From assembly GCF_900142575.1 (NCBI RefSeq), contig NZ_FRBI01000003.1:105926-169925 (forward strand): 64,000 bases of DNA, given 5' to 3'. The position numbers were made by a program, and so were the translations under genes. Below the pieces are notes generated by a model, which had not been told where the DNA came from, did not search any database, and was given only the letters and a program-made list of their open reading frames with translations. Shown in pieces: positions 43,244 to 51,698 of the stretch. The DNA is from Actinacidiphila paucisporea (GTDB lineage Bacteria > Actinomycetota > Actinomycetes > Streptomycetales > Streptomycetaceae). Position 1 is the first letter of the stretch, and the number at the start of each line of letters is the position of its first letter.

Positions 43244-44047
43244 ATGGGGACACAGCCCGACGGTGAGCGGCTCGCGGGGGGAATGGCCAACGCCGGCGCG
43301 GTCTTCCGGCGGGGCGCGGTGGTGGACCGCCCGGCGTCGCGCAACGCGGCGGGCGTGCACGCGTATCTGGCCGGGCTGCGCGAGCGGGGGTTCGACGGGG
43401 CGCCGGTCGGGGTCGGCTTGGACGGCGGGCGGGAGCAACTGACGTACGTCGAGGGGGACGTGGCACTGCCGCCCTTCCCGGGATGGGTGGTGGCGGACGG
43501 CGCGCTGCGCTCGGTGGGCCGGCTGCTGCGGCGGTTGCACGACGCGGCGGCGGGCGTCGGCTTCGACCCTGCCGCCGACTGGGACCGGGTGCTGGCCGAC
43601 CCGGCGGGCGGGCCGGTGCTGTGCCACAACGACGTGTGCCCGAAGAACGTCGTCTTCCGCGACGGGCAGGCCGTCGCGCTGATCGACTTCGACCTGGCCG
43701 CGCCCGGCCGTCCGCTGTGGGACGTGGCGATGACGGCCCGCTACTGGGTGCCGACGCTCGATCCCGAGTCGGCCGCCGTCCACTATCCGGCCGGCCTGGA
43801 CCAGCTGCGGCGGCTGCGGCTGCTGGCCGACGCCTACGGGCTGACGCCGGCCGAGCGGCGCGAACTGCCCGCGGTGATCGAGCAGGCCACCGCGGCGGGA
43901 CGGGCCTTCGTCGAACGCCGGTTCGCGGACGGCGACCCGGCGTATACCGAGGCGGTGGCCCGGCACGGCGGCTGGACGCGCTGGGACCGCATGCAGGCCT
44001 GGCTGGTCACGCACCGGGATGCCTACGCGGCGGCGCTGCGCGACTGA
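43244..44047 (+). CDS. Aminoglycoside phosphotransferase (APH)-like kinase
   Basis: This 267-aa protein starts at ATG 43244 with GGGGGAAG upstream. The APH-fold catalytic loop is visible as VLCHNDVCPKNVVF (Asp and Asn in place) and the metal-binding motif as ALIDFDLAAPG. The N-lobe is short and divergent. The family includes antibiotic kinases and metabolite kinases; without close relatives the substrate cannot be named. A perfect 14-bp terminator follows. Confidence 0.88.
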   Translation: MGTQPDGERLAGGMANAGAVFRRGAVVDRPASRNAAGVHAYLAGLRERGFDGAPVGVGLDGGREQLTYVEGDVALPPFPGWVVADGALRSVGRLLRRLHDAAAGVGFDPAADWDRVLADPAGGPVLCHNDVCPKNVVFRDGQAVALIDFDLAAPGRPLWDVAMTARYWVPTLDPESAAVHYPAGLDQLRRLRLLADAYGLTPAERRELPAVIEQATAAGRAFVERRFADGDPAYTEAVARHGGWTRWDRMQAWLVTHRDAYAAALRD

Positions 44048-44054
44048 GCACGAA

Positions 44055-44088
44055 ACGCGGCGGCGCCCATGGCAGGGCGCCGCCGCGT
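44055..44088. terminator. Bidirectional terminator between the APH-like gene and purL
   Basis: ACGCGGCGGCGCCC (44055-44068) pairs perfectly with its complement at 44075-44088 around a 6-nt loop. It lies between two convergent genes, 8 nt past the first stop. Confidence 0.85.
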
Positions 44089-44099
44089 ACCGCAGGACG

Positions 44100-46349
44100 T
44101 CAGGCCAGCAGCGCCGGGATCGTGGCCTCGTGCACCGCGCCCAGCTCGGCCAGCGGGATCGCGAACTCGCCCTGGACCTCCACCGCGTCACCGTCGATCA
44201 CGCCGATCCGGGTGACCGGCAGACCGCGCGCACCGCACATGTCGGTGAAGCGCAGCTCCTCGGAGCGCGGGACGGCGACGACGGCGCGGCCCGCGGACTC
44301 GGAGAAGAGGAAGGTGAAGGCGTCGAGGCCGTCGGGGACGACCAGCCGGGCACCGTGGCCGCCGCGCAGGCAGGACTCGGTCACCGCCTGGATCAGGCCG
44401 CCGTCGGACAGGTCGTGCGCGGCGTCGATCATGCCGTCGCGCGAGCCGGAGATGAGGATCTCCGCGAGCAGCTTCTCGCGCTCCAGGTCCACCGCCGGCG
44501 GCAGCCCGCCGAGGTGGTCGTGGACGACCTGCGACCAGGCGGAGCCGCCGAATTCCTCGCGGGTCTCACCGAGCAGCAGGATGAGCTGGCCCTGCTCGGC
44601 GAAGGCCATCGGCGTACGACGGTTGACGTCGTCGATCACGCCGAGCACGGCGACCACCGGGGTCGGGTGGATGGCCGCGTCGCCGGTCTGGTTGTAGAGC
44701 GAGACGTTGCCGCCGGTCACAGGCGTACCGAGCGCGAGGCAGCCGTCGGCGAGGCCGCGGGTGGCCTCGGCGAACTGCCACATCACCGCCGGGTCCTCGG
44801 GCGACCCGAAGTTCAGGCAGTCCGAGACGGCCAGCGGCTTGGCGCCGGTCGCGGCGACGTTGCGGTACGCCTCGGCCAGCGCGAGCTGCGCGCCCGCGTA
44901 GGGGTCGAGCTTGGTGTAGCGCCCGTTGCCGTCGGTGGCGATGGCGACGCCCAGGTCGGTGTCGGCGTCGATGCGGACGACGCCGGAGTCCTCGGGCTGC
45001 GCCAGCACCGTGTTGCCCTGCACGAAGCGGTCGTACTGGTCGGTGACCCACGCCTTGGACGCCTGGTTGGGCGAACCGACCAGCGCGAGCACCTGCTCGC
45101 GCAGCTCCTCGCCGGTCACCGGCCGCGCCAGCTTGCCGGCGTCGTCGGCCTGGAGCGCGTCCTGCCAGTCGGGACGGGCGTAGGGGCGGTGGTAGGTGGG
45201 GCCCTCGTGGGCGACGGACCGCGGCGGCACGTCCACGATCTGCTCGCCGTGCCAGTAGATCTCCAGCCGGGTGCCCTCGGTGACCTCACCGATGACGGTG
45301 GCGATGACGTCCCACTTCTCGCAGATCTCCAGGAAGCGCTCGACCTTGTCGGGCTCGACGATCGCGCACATCCGCTCCTGCGACTCGCTCATGAGGATCT
45401 CCTCGGGCGAGAGCGTCGCGTCGCGCAGCGGCACGGTGTCCAGCTCGACGCGCATGCCGCCGGAGCCGGCCGAGGCCAGCTCGGAGGTGGCGCAGGACAG
45501 GCCCGCGCCGCCGAGGTCCTGGATGCCCGCGACGAGCTGCTCGCGGAAGATCTCCAGGGTGCACTCGATGAGCAGCTTCTCCTGGAAGGGGTCGCCGACC
45601 TGGACGGCGGGCCGCCGCGAGGGGCCGGTCGAGTCGAAGGTCTCGCTGGCCAGCACCGAGACGCCGCCGATGCCGTCGCCGCCGGTCCTGGCGCCGTAGA
45701 GGATCACCTTGTTGCCGGCGCCCGACGCCTTGGCGAGGTGGATGTCCTCGTGCTTCATCACGCCCACGCACAGCGCGTTGACCAGCGGGTTGCCCTGGTA
45801 GCAGGGGTCGAAGACGACCTCGCCGCCGATGTTGGGCAGGCCCAGGCAGTTTCCGTAGCCGCCGACGCCGGCGACGACGCCGGGCAGCACGCGCTTGGTG
45901 TCGGGGTGGTCGGCGGCGCCGAAGCGCAGCGGGTCCATGACCGCGACCGGCCGGGCGCCCATCGCCAGGATGTCGCGCACGATGCCGCCGACACCGGTGG
46001 CCGCGCCCTGGTAGGGCTCGATGTACGAGGGGTGGTTGTGCGACTCGATCTTGAAGGTGACCGCGTAGCCCTGCCCGACGTCCACCACACCGGCGTTCTC
46101 ACCGATGCCGACCAGCAGCGCGTCGGTCTGCGGTGCCTTGTCGCCGAACTGCTTGAGGTGCACCTTGCTCGACTTGTACGAGCAGTGCTCGGACCACATG
46201 ACCGAGTACATCGCCAGCTCGGCGCCGGTGGGGCGGCGGCCCAGGATCTCCCTGATCCGCGCGTACTCGTCCTCCTTGAGGCCGAGTTCCTTCCAGGGCT
46301 GCGCCGAGTCGGGGGTCTCGGCGGAGTGCTTGACCGTGTCCAGGCTCAT
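44100..46349 (-). CDS. purL: FGAM synthase subunit PurL
   Basis: This 749-aa protein starts at ATG 46349, overlapping the purQ stop by four bases. It is the small-type PurL that works with PurQ and PurS to convert FGAR, glutamine and ATP to FGAM. Motifs: [43 protein letters not shown] and [14 protein letters not shown], and the C-terminal AHDLSDGGL. Its length (~750) matches the three-subunit enzyme, not the 1300-residue fused type. It is last in the purS-purQ-purL operon and ends at a strong terminator. Confidence 0.97.
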   Translation of the reverse strand: MSLDTVKHSAETPDSAQPWKELGLKEDEYARIREILGRRPTGAELAMYSVMWSEHCSYKSSKVHLKQFGDKAPQTDALLVGIGENAGVVDVGQGYAVTFKIESHNHPSYIEPYQGAATGVGGIVRDILAMGARPVAVMDPLRFGAADHPDTKRVLPGVVAGVGGYGNCLGLPNIGGEVVFDPCYQGNPLVNALCVGVMKHEDIHLAKASGAGNKVILYGARTGGDGIGGVSVLASETFDSTGPSRRPAVQVGDPFQEKLLIECTLEIFREQLVAGIQDLGGAGLSCATSELASAGSGGMRVELDTVPLRDATLSPEEILMSESQERMCAIVEPDKVERFLEICEKWDVIATVIGEVTEGTRLEIYWHGEQIVDVPPRSVAHEGPTYHRPYARPDWQDALQADDAGKLARPVTGEELREQVLALVGSPNQASKAWVTDQYDRFVQGNTVLAQPEDSGVVRIDADTDLGVAIATDGNGRYTKLDPYAGAQLALAEAYRNVAATGAKPLAVSDCLNFGSPEDPAVMWQFAEATRGLADGCLALGTPVTGGNVSLYNQTGDAAIHPTPVVAVLGVIDDVNRRTPMAFAEQGQLILLLGETREEFGGSAWSQVVHDHLGGLPPAVDLEREKLLAEILISGSRDGMIDAAHDLSDGGLIQAVTESCLRGGHGARLVVPDGLDAFTFLFSESAGRAVVAVPRSEELRFTDMCGARGLPVTRIGVIDGDAVEVQGEFAIPLAELGAVHEATIPALLA

Positions 46350-47026
46350 GCGTTGACCAACTTCTTGATGACCGAGGTGAAGAACGCCAGGCCGTCGGTG
46401 CGCCCGGTGCCGACCAGCGGCTCCACGGCGTGCTCGGGGTGCGGCATCAGGCCGACGACGTTGCCCGCCGCGTTGGTGATGCCGGCGATGTCGCGCAGCG
46501 ACCCGTTGGGGTTCACGTCGCTGTAGCGGAAGGCGACGCGGCCCTCGGCCTCCAGCTCGTCCAGGGTGCGCTCGTCGGCGGTGTAGCGGCCGTCGATGTT
46601 CTTCAGCGGGATGGAGATCTCCTGGCCGGGGACGTAATCCGAGGTCCAGGCGGTGTCCGCGGTCTCGACCCGGAGCTTCTGGTCGCGGCAGACGAAGTGG
46701 AGCCCGGTGTTCCTGAGCATCGCGCCCGGCAGCAGATGCGCTTCGCACAGCACCTGGAATCCGTTGCAGATGCCGAGCACCGGCATTCCCGCGTGCGCCT
46801 GTTCGATAACCGTGCCCATCACCGGCGAGAAGCGGGAGATCGCACCGGCCCGCAGATAGTCGCCGTAGGAGAAGCCGCCCGGCAGAACGACCGCGTCGAC
46901 CTGCTTGAGATCGTTGTCACGGTGCCACAGCGGTACGGCTTCGGCGCCCGCGATGCTGATCGCCCGCTGCGTGTCGCGGTCGTCCAGCGTGCCGGGAAAT
47001 GTGACGACGCCAATGCGGGCAGTCAC
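46346..47026 (-). CDS. purQ: FGAM synthase glutaminase subunit PurQ
   Basis: This 226-aa class I glutamine amidotransferase starts at GTG 47026, overlapping the purS stop (GTGA). The catalytic Cys lies in GICNGFQVL and the His/Glu pair in [24 protein letters not shown] near the N-terminus is typical of PurQ. It supplies ammonia to PurL. The overlap at both ends indicates tight translational coupling and balanced subunit synthesis. Confidence 0.97.
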   Translation of the reverse strand: MTARIGVVTFPGTLDDRDTQRAISIAGAEAVPLWHRDNDLKQVDAVVLPGGFSYGDYLRAGAISRFSPVMGTVIEQAHAGMPVLGICNGFQVLCEAHLLPGAMLRNTGLHFVCRDQKLRVETADTAWTSDYVPGQEISIPLKNIDGRYTADERTLDELEAEGRVAFRYSDVNPNGSLRDIAGITNAAGNVVGLMPHPEHAVEPLVGTGRTDGLAFFTSVIKKLVNA

Positions 47027-47268
47027 GACTCGACCTTTACGTCGAAGTCTTCGATCACGGTGTTGGCGAGAAAGGTTTCCGCCATCTCCCGAATGCGGGC
47101 GAGGGCGGCGTCGTCGACCGGCCCCTCGACCTCGAGTTCAAAGCGCTTTCCCTGGCGGACGTCGGAGATCCCGGCGAACCCGAGGCGCGGCAGCGCTCGC
47201 TGTACCGCCTGGCCCTGGGGGTCGAGGATCTCCGGCTTGAGCATGACGTCGACTACGACGCGTGCCAC
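47023..47268 (-). CDS. purS: FGAM synthase bridging subunit PurS
   Basis: This 81-aa protein starts at GTG 47268 ([20 protein letters not shown]), with GGGAG five bases upstream; a GTG two codons earlier is less well placed. PurS dimers bridge PurQ and PurL in the three-subunit FGAM synthase and help channel ammonia. It is the first gene of the operon. The 440-bp region upstream to lsrL is comparatively AT-rich and contains a candidate promoter. Confidence 0.96.
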   Translation of the reverse strand: MARVVVDVMLKPEILDPQGQAVQRALPRLGFAGISDVRQGKRFELEVEGPVDDAALARIREMAETFLANTVIEDFDVKVES

Positions 47269-47304
47269 TGGCACTCCCGGTGGTGTGGTGCGTGAGGTGC
47301 CCCC

Positions 47305-47327
47305 AGCCTACCCGGTGTGAAATTCTA
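47305..47327 (-). promoter_or_regulatory. Candidate purSQL promoter elements
   Basis: Two -10-like hexamers lie upstream of purS on the minus strand: TAGAAT (47327-47322) with CTGAAC 16 nt further upstream, and TAGGCT (47310-47305). Either would give a leader of roughly 30-50 nt. The rest of the 47328-47707 gap holds no gene; the stretch near 47340-47400 is AT-rich and could contain the lsrL promoter. Confidence 0.4.
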
Positions 47328-47707
47328 CGCGAGTAGATATGGTGTTCAGGTCCGATCAGCGTCCGATCATGCATCACGTTTATGTATCGGCTGTCGAAAT
47401 ACCTGGGGAAACCCGGCGGAAAATCATAGGGTCCCGATGGCGTACAGGCTTGGGATGACGTACGGCCGGGAATTATCAGTAACATCTGCCATCCCATTCC
47501 GTGACACCTCGGTGACACCGCACAAGCACCGCCCTGAATGCACATTTGTCGACACCTGCGCGTCGGCGTGCCCGCGACACCACAGCCGGGCCGGCCCGTA
47601 CCGCACCGGGCCGCACCGGCCCGGCGGCACGGCCCGGTCACCGGCCCCGGCGACACCGGCCGGTCGTCGCGCGGGCAGACCGACGGCGCACGAAAGGACC
47701 GAACCCC

Positions 47708-48025
47708 ATGGCGCAACGCGTACTGGTCACCCTCGCCGATGATCTCGACGGCGGCGAGGCCGCGGAAACGATCGCATTCGGCGTCGACGGGCAGTGGTAC
47801 GAGATCGACCTCTCGTCGGAGAACGCGGACAAACTGCGTCTCGAGCTGGCGCCCTACGTCGAAGCCGGCCGTCGCCGCACCCTTTCGGGCCGCGCCTACA
47901 AGCGCACCCCGATCGCACCCACCCCGGCGACCGTGCGGGCCTGGGCGCAGTCCAACGGATTCGAGGTGCCCGCTCGCGGCCGTATTCCGAAGAAGGTCTA
48001 CGAGGCGTTCAACAAGGCGGGTTGA
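47708..48025 (+). CDS. lsrL: Lsr2-family nucleoid-associated protein (LsrL-like)
   Basis: This 105-aa protein starts at ATG 47708 after AAAGGA. The N-terminal dimerisation domain (VLVTLADDLDGGEAAETIAF, then GQWYEIDLSSENADKLR) and the C-terminal AT-hook-like DNA-binding part with RAWAQSNGFEVPARGRIPK match Lsr2 proteins. Lsr2 bridges AT-rich DNA and silences transferred and specialised-metabolite genes in actinomycetes. The position next to purS matches the second Lsr2 paralogue, LsrL (SCO4076-like, from memory), rather than Lsr2 itself. It is divergent from purSQL and followed by tRNA-Gly genes. Confidence 0.88.
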   Translation: MAQRVLVTLADDLDGGEAAETIAFGVDGQWYEIDLSSENADKLRLELAPYVEAGRRRTLSGRAYKRTPIAPTPATVRAWAQSNGFEVPARGRIPKKVYEAFNKAG

Positions 48026-48203
48026 GTACGGGGCAGTTGAGATGTGCGGCCGGCCCTCCGCCGGGCCGGCCGCGCCCCGCCGCACCCGGCGCGCACGGCG
48101 CGACACGGCGGGCGGGAGTCGACTGGACAGCCACCCCCATCCGTCCGCTAGTGTGTGGAGCACGCCGAGGGCAGGACCGAAAGGCCAGGTCAGCGGATGT
48201 CAT

Positions 48204-48275
48204 GCGGGTGTAGCTCAGTAGTAGAGCGCCCCCCTTCCAGGGGGGAGGCGCAGTGTGCAATTCCTGTCGCCCGCT
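48204..48275 (+). tRNA. tRNA-Gly (TCC)
   Basis: A 72-nt cloverleaf has acceptor GCGGGTG/CGCCCGC, D arm TAGCTCAGTAGTAGAGC, and anticodon loop CTTCCAG with TCC on a C/G-only stem. The T arm TGTGCAATTCCTGTC is unusual in having CAATTCC in place of the common TTCGAATC loop. CCA is not encoded. A TAGTGT -10-like box lies about 55 bp upstream. Confidence 0.9.
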
Positions 48276-48332
48276 CCGATCGCCTACGCGAAAGCGCCTT
48301 GTGCGCATCGGGTAGAGTGGTCTGCACGACCT

Positions 48333-48405
48333 GCGGACGTGGCTCAGTTGGTAGAGCATCACCTTGCCAAGGTGAGGGTCGCGAGTTCGAATCTCGTCGT
48401 CCGCT
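48333..48405 (+). tRNA. tRNA-Gly (GCC), copy 1
   Basis: A 73-nt cloverleaf has acceptor GCGGACG/CGTCCGC, anticodon loop CTTGCCAAG with GCC, and T loop TTCGAATC. CCA is not encoded. It is identical to the gene 217 bp downstream, and TAGAGT upstream is a likely -10. Confidence 0.95.
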
Positions 48406-48415
48406 CCAGTCAGAT

Positions 48416-48447
48416 GAAGGCCCCGGTTCACCCGAACCGGGGCCTTC
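48416..48447 (+). terminator. Terminator after tRNA-Gly (GCC) copy 1
   Basis: A perfect 14-bp stem GAAGGCCCCGGTTC / GAACCGGGGCCTTC closes an ACCC loop. The same hairpin recurs after the second copy. Confidence 0.85.
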
Positions 48448-48549
48448 GTCGTACGGTCGCCCGACCGGCGGATCTGCCCGGCGGCGGCCCCGCTCGGGAT
48501 ACCCGTTTCCTGGCCGCTGAGCCGATCGGGTACAGTATGTGCACGACCT

Positions 48550-48622
48550 GCGGACGTGGCTCAGTTGGTAGAGCATCACCTTGCCAAGGTGAGGGTCGCG
48601 AGTTCGAATCTCGTCGTCCGCT
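48550..48622 (+). tRNA. tRNA-Gly (GCC), copy 2
   Basis: This 73-nt gene is identical to 48333-48405, including the preceding GCACGACCT and the following terminator hairpin. TACAGT upstream provides its own -10-like box, so it is an independently transcribed duplicate. Confidence 0.95.
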
Positions 48623-48631
48623 CCAGTCAGG

Positions 48632-48665
48632 CGAAGGCCCCGGTTCACCCGAACCGGGGCCTTCG
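48632..48665. terminator. Terminator between tRNA-Gly copy 2 and purC
   Basis: A 15-bp stem (CGAAGGCCCCGGTTC with its complement) encloses the loop ACCC. It ends the tRNA transcript and lies 18 nt past the stop of the convergent purC gene. Confidence 0.85.
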
Positions 48666-48682
48666 TGCTCCCGCCGCCGGCG

Positions 48683-49585
48683 CTACGACCAGGGGGTGCC
48701 GGTCAGCCGCTCGTACGCCTCGACGTAGCGCGCCCGGGACTGCTCGACGATCTCGGCGGGAAGCTCGGGCGGCGGCGTGTCGCCCGAGCGGTCCCAGCCG
48801 GAGGCCTCCGAGGTGAGCCAGTCGCGGATGAACTGCTTGTCGAACGACGGCTGCGGGTGCCCCGGCTCCCACTCGTCGGCCGGCCAGTAGCGGGACGAGT
48901 CGGGCGTCAGCACCTCGTCGGCGATGACCAGCGCGCCCTGCTCGTCGTGCCCGAACTCGAATTTCGTGTCCGCCAGGATCAGCCCGCGGTCCCTGGCGAT
49001 GTCCCGCCCCCTGCCGTAGACCGCCAGCGTCGTCTGCCGCAGCAGGGCCGCGGTCTCGGCGCCGACCTGGCGGGCCACCTCCTCGTACGGCACGTTCTCG
49101 TCGTGCTCGCCGACGTCGGCCTTCGTCGCAGGGGTGAAGATCGGCGCCGGCAGCTCCGAGCCGTCGACCAGGCCTTCCGGCAGCGCGAGGCCGCAGACGG
49201 TGCGGTGCTCGTTGTATTCGAGCAGGCCTGAGCCGGTCAGATAGCCGCGGGCCACGCACTCCACCGGCACCATCCGCAGCGGCTTGCACACCATCGTCCG
49301 GCCCGCCCAGTCCGCGGGGGCGCCCTCGGGCACCTCGGTCGACAGGACATGGTTCGGCACCAGGTCGGCGAACTGCTCGAACCACCACAGCGACAGCTGG
49401 GTGAGCACCCGGCCCTTGTCGGGGATGTCGGTGGGCAGCACCCAGTCGTACGCCGAGGTGCGGTCGCTGGCCACCATCACCAGGTCGCCGGCGGCGTTGC
49501 GGTACAGCTCGCGCACCTTCCCGGTATGCAGATGCTCCAGTCCGGGCACCTGCACCGGCTCCGGCTTGTCGACGAATCCGGGCAT
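48683..49585 (-). CDS. purC: SAICAR synthetase
   Basis: This 300-aa enzyme starts at ATG 49585 with GGGAGG upstream. It ligates CAIR and aspartate using ATP. Motifs: HTGKVRELY and MVASDRTSAYDWVLPT at the N-terminus, ARGYLTGSG for substrate binding, ILADTKFEFG, and DEVLTPDSSRYWP near the C-terminus. The length and the long insertion are typical of the actinobacterial and eukaryote-like form. It ends against the tRNA-Gly terminator. Confidence 0.97.
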   Translation of the reverse strand: MPGFVDKPEPVQVPGLEHLHTGKVRELYRNAAGDLVMVASDRTSAYDWVLPTDIPDKGRVLTQLSLWWFEQFADLVPNHVLSTEVPEGAPADWAGRTMVCKPLRMVPVECVARGYLTGSGLLEYNEHRTVCGLALPEGLVDGSELPAPIFTPATKADVGEHDENVPYEEVARQVGAETAALLRQTTLAVYGRGRDIARDRGLILADTKFEFGHDEQGALVIADEVLTPDSSRYWPADEWEPGHPQPSFDKQFIRDWLTSEASGWDRSGDTPPPELPAEIVEQSRARYVEAYERLTGTPWS

Positions 49586-49782
49586 CGGTCGTCCTCCCCA
49601 ATCGGTGGTTCAGCCCCTGATTCTCGCGCACCGGGGAGGCTGCGGCGCGCGCGGGGCACGGCGGGTCCCGGCCGGATTCCGGGGCGTCCTGGCCGGTGGC
49701 GGCCTGGTCCGGGCCGTCGTGGGCCGTCGCAGCCTTTTCCGGCCCGCCCCGTCCCGTCCCGGCCCGTCCTGGCGGGTGCCGG

Positions 49783-51270
49783 TCAGCCGTGCTTGCAGAT
49801 ACGGTCCAGCAGATTGGCCGTCGCGCGCTGGATGCGCGCGTCCACATGGCCGGGCCGGTCCAGCGCGGGCGACCACGCGAAGGTGCCGGACGCGAAGACG
49901 TAAGCGCCGCTGGGCGAGCGGTACAGCGAGGTCTCCTGGTGGCAGCGGCGGCCGTCCGCCGCCTCGTACGGCGAGTGCGCGAGCAGGATGCGCTCGGTGG
50001 ACTCGGGCAGTGCGGTGCGCGGGAAGTAACGGTCCGCCTCCCCCGCCACCAGGCCCTCCACCCTGTCGCCCTCGGCCGCGCCCGTCGCCTCCCACAGCCA
50101 GTGCCCGGCATTGCGCACCACCAGCGGCGACGGCTGGGGGACCCGGCCCGCGTACTGCACGCCGAGCACCAGCTGCTCCGGCTCGCCGAGGTCGCGCCAC
50201 AGGCTGCCGCGGCCCCGCGTGTCGCCGCGCGGCTTGCGGCAGCTCAGCAGCCGGTCGGGGTCGCCGGCCGGCGAGGACGCCAGCTCGACCTGCCAGTACA
50301 TGGTGTTGGCCGACAGGAAGACCAGCGACGTGCCCATGTCGCGGGCGCCCTCGGCGGCCCTGCGCATCGGCGCCGACCAGTATTCGTCGTGCCCGGGGAA
50401 GACCAGGCCGCGGTAGAGCGACGGATCGACCCGGCCTGCGTGCAGGTCGCGGGCGTCGGCGTACGCCAGGTCGTAGCCGTAGCGCTCGGCGAACCGCACG
50501 AAGTCGTAGGCGTGCCCGATGTGCAGCGGCAGCCCCGCACCGGCGTAGGGCCGGTCGAAGGACACCGTCCCGGCCGCCTCCTCCTCGCCGAGCAGCCGGC
50601 CCGCCTCGTCCCACGCGTGATAGAGGCTGGCGCCGGTCCTGCCGTCCTCGGGATACAGGTTGTACGCCTGCCAGGTCACGTCGGGCAGCAGCAGGAGCAG
50701 GTCGGCGCGGGCCGCCGGGTCCCGCACGGTGAACGGCACATGGCTGCGGTAGCCGTCGACGGTGGTCAGCACGGCGACGTAGGCGCCGGTGCGCCAGTGC
50801 GGCGGGATCTGCAACCGCCAGGACTGCCACCAGTGATGGCAGGAAATCGTCCTTCCCGCCGCCAGCGGCGCCGGCTGCGCGATCCCCGACAGCCGCGGAC
50901 TCGCACTGACCTGCGACGCGCCGTCACCGCCGTAGTGCCCGATGCGGTAGACGTCGACGGTGAACTCCTGCGGCGGGTCCACGGTGATCCGGAAGTCGAT
51001 CGGCTCCCCCGGCGACACCGCCCCCGCCGACGCGAACCCCTTGATCTGCCGCCGCACGTCGTCCGCCGTCCGCGGCCCCGGCAGATGCGACCGCCGCGGC
51101 GTCTCCCCGCTGCTGGCGGCCAGGTCCACGTACCAGGGCACGACCTGCCCGTCGTCCCCCAGATACTCCGGCTCCCCGCGCAGCCACGGCAACGGCCCCT
51201 GCCCGAACGGATCCGACACCCCGTGCGCGAGCGCCCCGGACTCCCACCGCCTGATCTGATCCGCCGCCAT
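49783..51270 (-). CDS. N,N-dimethylformamidase beta-subunit-like protein
   Basis: This 495-aa protein starts at ATG 51270 with a G-rich ribosome site. The central and C-terminal parts match the DmfA2-like domain: SFDRPYAG, FVRFAERYGYDLAYADARDLH, LVFPGHDEYWSAPMRRAAEGARD, LVFLSANTMYWQV, then HQETSLYRSPSGAYVFASGTFAWS. The N-terminal region is a beta-rich domain (ITVDPPQEFTVDVYRIGHYGG). There is no signal peptide. The archetype hydrolyses dimethylformamide, but this widespread actinomycete homologue near purD has no proven substrate. Confidence 0.85.
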   Translation of the reverse strand: MAADQIRRWESGALAHGVSDPFGQGPLPWLRGEPEYLGDDGQVVPWYVDLAASSGETPRRSHLPGPRTADDVRRQIKGFASAGAVSPGEPIDFRITVDPPQEFTVDVYRIGHYGGDGASQVSASPRLSGIAQPAPLAAGRTISCHHWWQSWRLQIPPHWRTGAYVAVLTTVDGYRSHVPFTVRDPAARADLLLLLPDVTWQAYNLYPEDGRTGASLYHAWDEAGRLLGEEEAAGTVSFDRPYAGAGLPLHIGHAYDFVRFAERYGYDLAYADARDLHAGRVDPSLYRGLVFPGHDEYWSAPMRRAAEGARDMGTSLVFLSANTMYWQVELASSPAGDPDRLLSCRKPRGDTRGRGSLWRDLGEPEQLVLGVQYAGRVPQPSPLVVRNAGHWLWEATGAAEGDRVEGLVAGEADRYFPRTALPESTERILLAHSPYEAADGRRCHQETSLYRSPSGAYVFASGTFAWSPALDRPGHVDARIQRATANLLDRICKHG

Positions 51271-51698
51271 CACCCATCCCCTCCATCCCACCGCCCCACC
51301 CGCCGCGCACGGCGGGGCAATAGTGCGGTACGAAGCAAGCACATCACAGATTGCGGCCCCACCGTCACGGTTCGTGGTGAAAATATGCACCGATTCGCTG
51401 CGCGGCCCCCGCCCTTTCCAGCCACCCCACTCCCCCCGGCCGCCGGGTGACGCGATCAGCCCCAGACCGACCCGGCCCCCGGGGGCACCCCCGGCAACGC
51501 TCCGGAGGAGAACCCGCAGCCAGGGAACGCCCCCAAGGGGCACCCCCTGAGGGGGCGTGGGGGCACCCCCCACGGCCCGCTCCTGGGGGCGAGAACGGAG
51601 CGCCGAGCCACGGCGCAGCGGCACCGTGGAATCCGCGGCAGCACCCGGCACGGAGTTGGCACCGTGAAATCCGCAAAGCCCCCCGCAGGGGGACCGGT
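51271..51698. repeat. Intergenic region with nested palindromes and direct repeats
   Basis: This 428-bp gap contains several GGGGG/CCCCC hairpins (CCCCCGGGGGCACCCCCGG near 51476-51497 and CCCCTGAGGGGG with GGGGGCACCCCCC near 51542-51573). It also contains a 16-bp near-identical direct repeat GGCACCGTGRAATCCGC at about 51621 and 51657. These resemble abundant streptomycete intergenic palindromes. No credible gene is seen. Confidence 0.55.
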
